64,000 nt of DNA from Mycoplasmopsis caviae (GCF_024498215.1 NZ_CP101806.1:1054001-1118000), one strand, 5' to 3'. Counted from the first letter of the stretch, positions 41,504 through 51,464 are shown. Numbers and translations are program-made. The notes: generated by a model not told the origin, from the sequence alone.

Positions 41504-42918
41504 CTAGTTCATTTCTTTATATTGATCCATATTACATCTCTTCCAATATTCAGCGGGTGACATTTTTAATCTCAGAATTATTCTTTCATTATTGTAATAA
41601 TCTATGTACTCATTAATTTTTTGTTCTAACTCATCAATCGATTTATATTCTTTTCCATAATATATTTCATTCTTTAATTGTGCAAAGAATGTTTCCATAA
41701 TTGAATTGTCAAGACAATTGCCTTTTCGAGACATACTTTGGATAATACCTCTATCTTTTAGTTTTTCTGATATTGTGGCATTTGATATGGTCATCCTTGA
41801 TCTGAATGAAATATCAATCCTTCAAGGTTATCGAATTTTGCTAACGCCTCGTCCAACATATCTTCAACCATTTTGAAATTTGGACTTTTTGATAATTTTC
41901 TAACAATAATATAACCTGTATGCATATCGCGAATTGGTGAGAGATATGTTTTTTGTCTTTCACTTTAAATTCGGTAACATCTGTTGTTCATTTTTGATTT
42001 GGCTTTGAAGTTTTAAAATTTTGACCTAATTTGCCTGTTTTATAGCCTTTTTCTTCTTTCTCTTCTAATAAATGATTAGGTATTTTCTTATTAAGTTCAC
42101 CCTTAAATGATTTGTATTTTTCTCTTGGTTGAATTCCTTTTAATCCAAGTTCATTCATAATTCTTTTAACCTTTTTATGGTTAATTTTTAACCTTTTTGT
42201 AGTTCAATAGTGATTCTTCTATACCCATATCTTCCTTTGTGTTTTTCGTAGATAGATATTATTTCTTGTTTAATTTCACTATCAACTTCTGTTTTATTTA
42301 CTCTTTTCAGATAGTAATAATATGTTGAACTAGAAGTTCAAAAATAAGAAATCAACTCACTTAATTTATAAATATGCCTTAGCTGATTTACGATTTCAAA
42401 TCTGTATTTATTGATTTCTTTTTTGCTTTCACCTTTTCAGCTAAGGCTATCGATTTTTTTAAAATATCATTTTCCATTCAAAGAATTCTAATTTGTTCTT
42501 CATAGATTTTGCATCTTTGTTCTGAATCAATATTCTTGTATTTTTCATTATTAGTTAATAATTCTCTTCTAAGTATTTTTTTAATTCTTGACTTTTTCAT
42601 AAGTCCATTATATCCTAATTCTTGGTATTTCATTACCCAAGATCTAATTGCACAATAACTAATTTTTTCTTGTATTGATATATCTTGTATTGTTTCACCA
42701 TTAAGAACTCTCAAAACTATGAGATGCTTAAATTCAGGTGATTTATGAGTGGAATTTTTTCTTGGTTCGAAACTTGTTTTACCAAACGCATTGTATTTTT
42801 CGATAACATTAGTAACTGTACTTTCTGATAACCCAAACTTCAATGATATTTGACTTTTTATCATTCCTTTTTTATAAAAATTAACAATTTTTTTCTTAAT
42901 ACTTTTATCTAATTTCAT
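41504..42918 (-). pseudogene. IS3-family transposase orfA/orfB, copy 2
   Basis: OrfA (from 42918) is intact: MKLDKSIKKKIVNFYKKGMI, two HTH units, and a leucine-rich end to about residue 174 (...AEKVKAKKKSINTDLKS). At 42418-42424 the minus strand reads A AAA AAG, the classic -1 slippery heptamer, and the -1 frame leads straight into OrfB (KEINKYRFEIVNQLRH). OrfB has the DDE residues but breaks near 41950 and 42200, as in copy 1, and near 41765 where copy 1 has one more T. Confidence 0.85.
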
Positions 42919-42967
42919 ATAAAAACCCCTAAAGTTCTTTTGTACAACTTTAGGGGTTCACTTCATA

Positions 42968-42978
42968 AGCTAGTTTTT
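42968..42978. terminator. Right arm of the split terminator
   Basis: AGCTAGTTTTT, exact complement of 38971-38981, contains the TAG stop (on the minus strand) of the Bax-inhibitor-1 gene. Confidence 0.8.
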
Positions 42979-43725
42979 AAAATTTGAGAAAAGTCTAATT
43001 AAATATAGAACACAATATATATAGTCATATGCTAATTTAAAACCAAAGAAAAGCGACATTCTAATCATTTCTTTTTTAGTTTCTTCTGTATTTATAAAAT
43101 CACTATATACCTTGTTAAATTTATTAATAAGTAGTCAATCAATACCCATATATATAACCATAAGCAATACACCAAGACCTGAAATTAATGAGACTAATCA
43201 GTCTGAAAATACAAATCAGCTCACAATACTTAAGGTAATAATTGCAACAAATAGAACAATAAGTGGAACTCAAAGCATACTTAAATTAATCTTATTTGTT
43301 GCTGCTAATGTGCCCATGATTAACATAAAACCAGCTGGCAAGAATAAAACCAAATATAGTTTTCATCAATCAAGCGTATATTTTGCATAGTAAAGAGGAA
43401 CAGAAAGAGCAAAGAGTCCAAAACCCATCATAATTATAGTAACTATTGGTATTGAAATTCCAAGGTGCATTTTAGGACCTAAAAACATATAAATAAACAA
43501 AAGTGCAATTGTTAGCACACCGCCTAATATTCAAGAATAGTAATGGTTTACAAAGTAATTAACAACAGTTACCATATTATATGTTGCTGCAAAAGCTGTT
43601 GTAAAACTTATGACCATACAAAATGTAAATCAAAGTAATGTATAACCTAAGAATGTATTCTTTCTAACTAATGTGTTGTCTACTATATTTAGATCATTAT
43701 TATTTAATTGTTCATAATTTTTCAT
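42970..43725 (-). CDS. Bax inhibitor-1 family membrane protein
   Basis: 251 aa from ATG 43725 (MKNYEQLNNNDLNIVDNTLV). Seven hydrophobic segments: FLGYTLLWFTFCMVISFTTA, ILGGVLTIALLFIYMFLGPK, ISIPIVTIIMMGFGLFALSV, YLVLFLPAGFMLIMGTLAAT, LWVPLIVLFVAIITLSIVSW, VSLISGLGVLLMVIYMGIDW and the last helix AYDYIYCVLYLIRLFSNF, the usual BI-1 ending. These proteins are linked to membrane calcium leak in bacteria. The frame continues upstream of 43725 to 43753 and resumes beyond IS copy 4 (ATG at 46026), so the original N-terminus may have been longer. The stop codon lies inside the split terminator arm. Confidence 0.8.
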
Positions 43726-43778
43726 AGTAATCAAATTATAGCCTAATTTTTTTGCTTTATCATCAATGAACTTATTTG

Positions 43779-45948
43779 TAATGGTTTTATTTTATTTTGT
43801 CCACCCTGTTTTTATCTTTTATTTTGTCCATTTTTAGGTTTCAATTATTATTTTAAAAAGGAGAATTTAAATTATGGAAAATCTTGTAATTAAAACCAGA
43901 TTTCAAGCAGTTGATACAGGTAAAACAACTGATTATGAAGATAAAAAAATTTTAGATTTAAAAAAATTCAACAATATTGAAATAGACCAAATGCCGAAAT
44001 ATCAAAAATATTAGGAAAATTGGGTTGTAGAACATCAACAAAAACAATTAAAAGATATAGAAATCAAATATTGATTGCATCTACAAATAACCAAGATGCA
44101 ATCAGTATATCACATGGTAATAAAAATAAACTTAGGGGTGTGAAAGTAAGTGATTCAGTTATTATTGATTTAACTAATAGATATTATGAATTAGTGGAAC
44201 ATATTGAGAAAATATCAAAAGGTGATCTTAGTGTAGCCTTGTTGCATTTTTACAATAATGAGAACTACTAATGATGAAAAAAATTGTTGCCTTTCACTAC
44301 CTTTTATAAAAGAATGCTTAGACTTGGTTATTGCAGTTCATATGCAACGAGAAAAGTAAAAAAATGAGATTAAGAGAAGAAGAATGTTTTTAGAAAACGG
44401 TCAAGATATTTCTAAAATCGAGGCACAGTTTATTAAAATTTATGAAAAAATTCTAAATAAAAATCCATTAAAAGGTGTTTACCAAAATAAAAGTTCTGAC
44501 TATGATTTTGGGCAAATTATTGAAATTGATGCAACACCACTTCATCTTTTTGGAGAAAGTAAGAAGTACCATATTTATAATCTTGTTGATGCGGCAACAA
44601 AAAGTTTGTTAGCAATCTGAATTGACATTGAGGAAACAACAATTGGATATCAAAATCTTCTAACACAATTATTTAAAAGGTATGGCATTCCACAAGTAAT
44701 AATAACGGATAGAAGAAGAACTTTTGAGGTTCAGATAGTACAAGAACAGTTATGGAAGAAGCACTAAATGCAAGAGGAATTGAACTTATAACAAGCGGCA
44801 ATCCAAAGGCAAAACCAAATGTTGAAAGATCATTTTGAACATTGCAAAGATGAATAGGAACATTCTTTCATACAAACGGAATCAACTGTTTTGAAGACTT
44901 TTTGGGAAAAATTGAACTTTTAATTGATGAATACAACAAACAATTTAAAAAGGCCGAAGCAGTAAGTAAAAAATCAAATGTTTTTAGAAAGCCAAATACT
45001 GAAATTTTTGAAGAAGAGATGAATCTTGTAATTAAAAGAAAAATAGTTAATCATACTGTGAGATATGACAACAAATATCTTGCTCCATTTGATAATAATG
45101 GCGCTAGGGTTTCTATGTTTGAAAGTGGAGAGGCAAAGCATGGTAACTCCTGAAAATAAATTATTCTTTGTTGAGGGAAAAGAAAATATGAAGCCAGAGT
45201 ACCGAAAGGAAACGAATTGAGTGCAATCGATGTATATGCAATATCAAAAAATCTTGATCCACAACATCAAGGTGTAAGAGCTACAATTAAAACCATGCTT
45301 CATAATAGAACATGAACATCCAGTACATTTGAAAAACTTGAAAATATATTTAAGAATTCTGCAAACCCAAACAATAAAGACATTGAATTTATTAAAAAAC
45401 TATTAAGTGAAAATCTTGAAAAGTTAAATGATATTACAAAAGAAATGAAGGAATTTATTGACGCTAATTACAAATCATTTAAGTAAGTTTTCTTGTTTCT
45501 TCTTTTTTAAAAGAAGAAAGCCTATCTAGCAAGACAAAAAAAGTTTTGCTTCTTAAGACCGACAGGTCTTAATAAGAACCAACGGCTCAATACTTATTAA
45601 ATAAGTTATTTTTATTTCAATCAACAATTTATTTGTTGATTGAAGAATATTTAAAAGAAATTAACAAATGATGTCAATCCCCAAAAGTTATGAAAAAACT
45701 TTAGGATTGAAGACAAAATGAATTAATTAAAAGCAACTTCTTAATGATGTTGTATGTTTTAATATGCAAAATTTTAAAAAATGTAATTTAACATTTAAAA
45801 AATGCGGTAAACCTTAATGTTGTACACACAAAAACAAAAAAATAACACATTTTTTGCTGTTTTAGTTAAAAAAATAGCCAAACTTTTATGTGTTTTGGCT
45901 ATAATTTTTACAACCTTAAAAATTGGACAAAATAGAAGAAAATTATCA
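43779..45948 (+). mobile_element. IS1202-like element, copy 4
   Basis: A 2170-bp element, plus orientation. The 26-bp target duplication is at 43753-43778 and 45949-45974 (starts TGCTTTATC, ends CTTATTTG). It splits a minus-strand reading frame upstream of the Bax-inhibitor-1 core. Confidence 0.92.
43874..45486 (+). pseudogene. IS1202-like transposase, copy 4, frameshifted
   Basis: Same protein as the other copies. The stretch from GQIIEIDATPLHLFGE to LVDAATKSLLAIWIDIEETT and the later stretch SKKSNVFRKPNTEIFEEE through EAK are in frame. Breaks lie near 43965 (A run), 44270 (TAA), 44365 (extra A), 44735 and 45140 (AAGCATGG where copy 3 has AAGTCTATGG). Confidence 0.8.
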
Positions 45949-46026
45949 TGCTTTATCATCAATGAACTTATTTGCCATATTTTCTTTATAGAACTCTTGC
46001 ACAAATAAAGCATCGCCTAGTAGCAT
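45949..46026 (-). pseudogene. Severed upstream part of the Bax-inhibitor-1 frame
   Basis: On the minus strand ATG 46026 opens MLLGDALFVQEFYKENMANK and continues FIDDKA across the target duplication; removing IS copy 4 joins it in frame to KKLGYNLITMKNYEQLNNND of the Bax-inhibitor-1 gene. There is no strong ribosome binding site, so this may be either the true N-terminus or a leader peptide-like 5' region. Confidence 0.5.
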
Positions 46027-46093
46027 ATGCTTTGTTACAATTTAATAAAAAAATAGTAGCAATGCCACTATCTGATTTGGAGTTTTTAACATA

Positions 46094-46169
46094 TGGTGCC
46101 GACAACTGGACTTGAACCAGCGACCCCATCCTTACCATGGATGTGCTCTACCGACTGAGCTATGACGGC
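46094..46169 (-). tRNA. tRNA-Thr (GGU)
   Basis: 76 nt with encoded CCA. Acceptor GCCGTCA pairs with TGTCGGC except one U-U. The anticodon stem CATCC/GGATG encloses ATGGTAA, giving GGU, which reads ACC/ACU. The D and T arms are standard. Confidence 0.93.
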
Positions 46170-46240
46170 TAATTACGATTTTTATTATAGCAAAAAAGCC
46201 ACTAAAGTTAAAAAATAGTCAAAAACGACTAACGGAAAAA

Positions 46241-46279
46241 TAAAAGTGAAGTTTCAACACAAGCAACACTTCACTTTTA
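46241..46279 (-). terminator. Terminator of the minus-strand lipoprotein
   Basis: TAAAAGTGAAGT and ACTTCACTTTTA are perfect 12-bp arms just past the lipoprotein stop. Confidence 0.85.
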
Positions 46280-46290
46280 TAATTTTCATA

Positions 46291-47082
46291 TTATCAATAT
46301 GCAGCCGTGATTTCATATTTTGTTTCATCACTTAAATCTAATTCGCCATCTTCAATTTTAACTAATCTAAATATGAATTTAAATTTATTGCCATCTCAAG
46401 TAGTTTCTAAGTAGGTATTTGCTTTTCTTTCACCGTTTTTAATAATTGTAGGATTTAAATGATTTACTAATTCATATCCATTGTATACTTTGCTTCGTAG
46501 TTCACCATTTATTTTAAATATAGTTAAAGAGATTCCAATGCGATCTCTTCTTTCCGCAACAATTGACGGACCATGAAATGTTTGATCTTTGTAATAATAT
46601 ATACAGTCTTTAAAATTATTCATTCTGTGGTATGTGTCACTTCTACTTCCAAAATCAGGCTTACCTAGTGTTCCTTCATACATATGTGAATCATTTGCTG
46701 CCGGAGTCGATGGATTACCTGGAATAACTGGTTGTGATGTGTTGTTTGAACCTTTTAATTCTTCAAGATATTCAACATATCCTGATACTATCTCATACCT
46801 GTTATTAAGTCATCCTCATCATTTTCTAATTGGTTTTATGGATGCAACTGAATCACTTATTTCATCAAGAGCATTGTTGATTTTACTTGTTTCTTTCTCT
46901 TTTTCCTTGCCCAAATCTTTGATTAGATTCTTAGCGTGCTTAATTTTCTCTTCAATTTTTTGTTTAAGTTCAAGTGCTTGGCTACTTATTTCTTCTTTCT
47001 CATTACAACTTGCACTAATAATAATTGGAATAACCAAAGCACCACTTAGCAAAGGTGTAAATTTTAACATTTTTTTATTCAT
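46291..47082 (-). CDS. Surface lipoprotein, paralogue of the one at 37950
   Basis: 263 aa. The lipoprotein signal peptide ends IIISASC (Cys26). Next is a charged coiled-coil stretch (ALELKQKIEEKIKHAKNLIK), a Ser/Pro/Asn linker (GSNNTSQPVIPGNPSTPAAN), and a C-terminal domain that aligns with the 37950 lipoprotein (LTIFKINGELRSKVYNGYEL; IIKNGERKANTYLETTW; FIFRLVKIEDGELD). AGGAAG precedes the start. The role is unknown. Confidence 0.87.
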
Positions 47083-47292
47083 AATTCTTCCTATAAATTT
47101 TTCTAATTATTTGTTTGATAAATTATACATATTTATTTAATTTGGTTGTTAAACCTATAATGAAGGACAAGAAATTTATTTTTATTTAGGATAAATTACA
47201 ATATTGGAGTTTGACTAAAAAGGCTATAAAACAGTGTTTTTAGTAAGAATGAAAATTATGAGAAGACATTGATAAATATATTTAAATAAAAA

Positions 47293-47319
47293 TTAGCACT
47301 CTAATCATATTTGTGCTAA
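47293..47319 (+). promoter_or_regulatory. CIRCE element (HrcA operator)
   Basis: TTAGCACTC, then 9 bases, then TTGTGCTAA (7 of 9 of the consensus right arm GAGTGCTAA). It lies 10 bp before the dnaJ start, so dnaJ should be repressed by HrcA and induced by heat. Confidence 0.9.
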
Positions 47320-47328
47320 AATTGAAAT

Positions 47329-48456
47329 ATGCCTAAAAAAAGTTATTATGAAGTACTAGGTGTTCCAAAAACAGCTAGTGAAAAAGAAATTAAAAGTGCT
47401 TACCGTAAACTTGCAATGAAATATCACCCTGATAAATTAAAGGATGGTACTAGCGACCAAAAAATGCAAGAGTTAAATGAAGCTTATGAAGTTTTAAGTG
47501 ATCCAAACAAAAAATCAAATTACGATCGTTTTGGTTCACCTGACGGTCCACAACCTGGCCAAGGTTTTGGAATGAACTTCAACGCTGGTATGGGAGATTT
47601 TAGAAAATTTACTCAAAATATTTTTGATACTGTATTTAACTTTGGTGATTCAGGTAGATCATCTAAACAAAAATCAGCAAAAGTTGAAAAAATTAGAGGT
47701 GATGATATCTACACTGAAATCATTGTTGATTTTATTGAAGCAATAAAAGGTAAGGAATTTAAAGAAAAATTAAACAAATTTGAAATTTGTGGAAAATGTA
47801 AAGGTACAGGTGCTGACAATCCAAGCGATATTAAAACCTGTAATGGTTGTCAAGGAAAGGGACAAAAAGAAACTCAAACTCGTTCTGTTCTTGGTTACAT
47901 GAAAATGATTACAACATGTGACAGATGTAATGGTTCAGGTAAGCTAACTGGCAAGACATGTCGTGAATGTAATGGTAGTTTATATACCAAAAAATTGAAA
48001 AATGTTACATTCAAAATTCCTGAAGGTTCAGACACTGGTGACAAAATTAAAATTGATGGTTATGGTGAAAAAGGTCATAATGGTGGTGAATCAGGAGACC
48101 TATACATCGTAATCATTGTTAAGGAACATAAGTACTTCAAGAGAAGTGGTTTAGACTTGTTTCTTGATTTACCGGTTTCATTCTTAGATATTGTTAAAGA
48201 AAATTCTGTAATGGTTCCAACTCCATATGGTTTTGAAAGAATTAAAATGAAAAATACTTACCAATTTGGAAAAATTCTTAATCTAACAGGTAAGGGCGTT
48301 AGATCAAAAAGAGGTGTTGGAAATATGAAGGTCTCTCTTCAAATTCTTATGCCAAACTTTACTACTGATTTGTACAATGAAATGGCTAAGATTTTAGAAC
48401 CCTATGAAGATAATGTAAATGCTGAATTTTCTGAAATGGTTAAGAAAGAAAGATAA
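47329..48456 (+). CDS. dnaJ: Chaperone protein DnaJ
   Basis: 375 aa. J domain with the HPD motif (His33-Pro-Asp35 in MKYHPDKLKD), Gly/Phe-rich segment (QPGQGFGMNFNAGMGDF), four zinc-finger repeats (CGKCKGTG, CNGCQGKG, CDRCNGSG, CRECNGS; the last lacks its final Gly), and the C-terminal substrate domains (VTFKIPEGSDTGDKIKIDGY). It is the Hsp40 partner of DnaK. There is no ribosome binding site before the ATG and the CIRCE lies very close, so the transcript may be leaderless. Terminator at 48458. Confidence 0.97.
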   Translation: MPKKSYYEVLGVPKTASEKEIKSAYRKLAMKYHPDKLKDGTSDQKMQELNEAYEVLSDPNKKSNYDRFGSPDGPQPGQGFGMNFNAGMGDFRKFTQNIFDTVFNFGDSGRSSKQKSAKVEKIRGDDIYTEIIVDFIEAIKGKEFKEKLNKFEICGKCKGTGADNPSDIKTCNGCQGKGQKETQTRSVLGYMKMITTCDRCNGSGKLTGKTCRECNGSLYTKKLKNVTFKIPEGSDTGDKIKIDGYGEKGHNGGESGDLYIVIIVKEHKYFKRSGLDLFLDLPVSFLDIVKENSVMVPTPYGFERIKMKNTYQFGKILNLTGKGVRSKRGVGNMKVSLQILMPNFTTDLYNEMAKILEPYEDNVNAEFSEMVKKER

Positions 48457-48457
48457 T

Positions 48458-48478
48458 AAGTCCGTTTGGACTTTTTTT
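48458..48478 (+). terminator. Terminator of dnaJ
   Basis: AAGTCC-GTTT-GGACTT followed by a T run. Confidence 0.85.
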
Positions 48479-48480
48479 AT

Positions 48481-48486
48481 TATAAT
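48481..48486 (+). promoter_or_regulatory. -10 box of the hypothetical gene at 48493
   Basis: TATAAT ends 6 bases before the ATG at 48493, with no ribosome binding site: a leaderless start. Confidence 0.55.
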
Positions 48487-48492
48487 TTGTGT

Positions 48493-48969
48493 ATGAAACA
48501 AAGCAATTTAGTAAAAGAAAAATTAGGAAAAATTTCAGGAACATATGAAGAAAATACAATGTTCAAGAGTTTGATTCAAAGTGATGAAAATCTTTTAAAA
48601 GATTTTCAATTATTTTGTGATATTTATAAGTCAAATGACTTTATTGAACAAAAATTTTTAAGCCATCCTGTACCACCGTTTGTAAGAAACAAGAATGATG
48701 AATTAGAACATTTTAATTTAAAAGAATGAAAAGATATCAAAAATAAAATCGACTCTTTTGATACCCAAAATTTTGATTTTTCAAACATTTTCTTTAAAAA
48801 AGTTTCTTTAAAATCTGGTGAATTGTCTTTTGTTTATGACTCTTATAATAATGATAACGAAGACTATGGAGAATTTGAATTTGGCGATGAATCAAAATTT
48901 AATAATAATGAAACATCAGTTTTAGCAAAAACAACCGAAGTTGTCATAAATAAAGTGTTCAAACTTTAA
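48493..48969 (+). CDS. Hypothetical acidic protein
   Basis: 158 aa, not recognised. The N-terminal half is helical (NLVKEKLGKISGTYEENTMF). A PVPPF motif sits near residue 60. The C-terminal half is very acidic (NNDNEDYGEFEFGDESKFNN). No membrane segment. It follows the dnaJ terminator and has its own -10 box. The following 49000-49227 has a CTTTTTTGCA/TGCAAAAAAG hairpin at 49201-49223 and no gene. Confidence 0.7.
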
Positions 48970-49255
48970 AATTCACGGTAATCAAAACTTGTTGTTAAAT
49001 TAGGCTTGCTTATGATCCTTATTGTAGATTAACTATGGTCATAATTTAACTAAATTGAGATAATTGGTTATGCAAATTAAATGTTTTCTTTCTAATTTTT
49101 AAGGTTTGTTTTTCAAAAAAACGTTGTCAAATACACCCTTTCCCACTTATAGTATAAAAAATCAAATTTAAAATTTGCTTATAAAAACTACACAAAAGTG
49201 CTTTTTTGCAGTTTGCAAAAAAGTTCATTTTATAATTAAATTTAAGTATAATACT

Positions 49256-51425
49256 TGATAATTTTCTTCTATTTTGTCCAATTTTTAAGGTTGTAAAAAT
49301 TATAGCCAAAACACATAAAAGTTTGGCTATTTTTTAACTAAAACAGCAAAAAAATGTGTTATTTTTTGTTTTTGTGTGTACAACATTAAGGTTTACCGCA
49401 TTTTTAAATGTTAAATTACATTTTTTAAAATTTTGCATATTAAAACATACAACATCATTAAGAAGTTGCTTTTAATTAATTCATTTTGTCTTCAATCCTA
49501 AAGTTTTTTCATAACTTTTGGGGATTGACATCATTTGTTAATTTCTTTTTAAATATTCTTCAATCAACAAATAAATTGTTGATTGAAATAAAAATAACTT
49601 ATTTAATAAGTATTGAGCCGTTGGCTCTTATTAAGACCTGTCGGTCTTAAGAAGCAAAACTTCTTTTTGTCTTGTAAGACAGGCTTTCTTCTTTTTAAAA
49701 AGAAGAAACAAGAAAAACTTACTTAAATGATTTGTAATTAGCGTCAATAAATTCCTTCATTTCTTTTGTAATATCATTTAACTTTTCAAGATTTTCACTT
49801 AATAGTTTTTAATAAATTCAATGTCTTTATTGTTTGGGTTTGCAGAATTCTTAAATATATTTTCAAGTTTTTCAAATGTACTGGATGTTCATGTTCTATT
49901 ATGAAGCATGGTTTTAATTGTAGGCTCTTACACCTTGATGTTGTGGATCAAGATTTTTGATATTGCATATACATCGATTGCGCTCAATTCGTTTCCTTTC
50001 GGTACTCTGGCTTCATATTTTCTTTTCCCTCAACAAAGAATAATTTATTTTCAGGAGTTACCATAAGACTTTGCCTCTCCACTTTCAAACATAGAAACCC
50101 TAGCGCCATTATTATCAAATGGAGCAAGATATTTGTTGTCATATCTCACAGTATGATTAACTATTTTTCTTTTAATTACAAGATTCATCTCTTCTTCAAA
50201 AATTTCAGTATTTGGCTTTCTAAAAACATTTGATTTTTTACTTACTGCTTCGGCCTTTTTAAATTGTTTGTTGTATTCATCAATTAAAAGTTCAATTTTT
50301 CCCAAAAAGTCTTCAAAACAGTTGATTCCGTTTGTATGAAAGAATGTTCCTATTCATCTTTGCAATGTTCAAAATGATCTTTCAACATTTGGTTTTGCCT
50401 TTGGATTCTTGCTTGTTATAAGTTCAATTCCTCTTGCATTTAGTGCTTCTTCCATAGTTGTTCTTGTACTATCTGAACCTCAAAAAGTTCTTCTTCTATC
50501 CGTTATTATTACTTGTGGAATGCCATACCTTTTAAATAATTGTGTTAGAAGATTTTGATATCCAATTGTTGTTTCCTCAATGTCAATTCAGATTGCTAAC
50601 AAACTTTTTGTTGTCGCATCAACAACATTATAAATATGGTACTTCTTACTTTCTCCAAAAGATGAAGTGGTGTTGCATCAATTTCAATAATTTGCCCAAA
50701 ATCATAGTCAGAACTTTTATTTTGGTAAACACCTTTTAATGGATTTTTATTTAGAATTTTTTCATAAATTTTAATAAACTGTGCCTCGATTTTAGAAATA
50801 TCTTGACCGTTTTCTAAAACATTCTTCTTCTCTTAAGCTCATTTTTTACTTTTCTCGTTGCATATGAACTGCAATAACCAAGTCTAAGCATTCTTTTATA
50901 AAAGGTAGTGAAAGGCAACAATTTTTTTCATCATTAGTAAGACTCATTATTGTAAAAATGCAACAAGGCTACACTAAGATCACCTTTTGATATTTTCTCA
51001 ATATGTTCCACTAATTCATAATATCTATTAGTTAAATCAATAATAACTGAATCACTTACTTTCACACCCCTAAGTTTATTTTTATTACCATGTGATATAC
51101 TGATTGCATCTTGGTTATTTGTAGATGCAATCAATATTTGATTTCTATATCTTTTAATTGTTTTTGTTGATGTTCTACAACCCAATTTTCCTAATATTTT
51201 TGATATTTCGGCATTTGGTCTATTTCAATATTGTTGAATTTTTTAAATCTAAAATTTTTTTATCTTCATAATCAGTTGTTTTACCTGTATCAACTGCTTG
51301 AAATCTGGTTTTAATTACAAGATTTTCCATAATTTAAATTCTCCTTTTTAAAATAATAATTGAAACCTAAAAATGGACAAAATAAAAGATAAAAACAGGG
51401 TGGACAAAATAAAATAAAACCATTA
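49256..51425 (-). mobile_element. IS1202-like element, copy 5
   Basis: A 2170-bp element, minus orientation. The target duplication is about 28 bp (49228-49255 and 51426-51453; starts TTTTATAATT, ends ATAATACT). It sits 53 bp upstream of acpS; its right duplication ends 11 bp before the acpS -10 box. Confidence 0.9.
49719..51330 (-). pseudogene. IS1202-like transposase, copy 5, frameshifted
   Basis: Same protein. In-frame pieces include KSNVFRKPNTEIFEEEMNLV and the HTH region GCRTSTKTIKRYRNQILIAS. Breaks include the TAA near 50937, a short A run near 50818 (TTCTAAAACATTC) and sites near 50645, 50460, 50410, 50065 and 49925. Confidence 0.8.
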
Positions 51426-51464
51426 TTTTATAATTAAATTTAAGTATAATACTAAATATTAAAT

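Larger units (their letters stand above)
38989..42965 (-). mobile_element. IS3-family element, copy 2, interrupted by IS1202-like copy 3
   Basis: Same ends as copy 1 (TGATGTGAACCCC at 38989; complement TGAAGTGAACCCC ending 42965). A 3-bp duplication TAA lies at 38986-38988 and 42966-42968. Removing the nested element and its duplication leaves about 1778 bp, matching copy 1. The insertion point is the loop of a terminator hairpin. Confidence 0.92.

Noticed and set aside
39063-45948. Composite transposon formed by IS1202-like copies 3 and 4
   Set aside because: Again the duplications are different (39037/41236 versus 43753/45949), and copy 3 is nested in an IS3 element.
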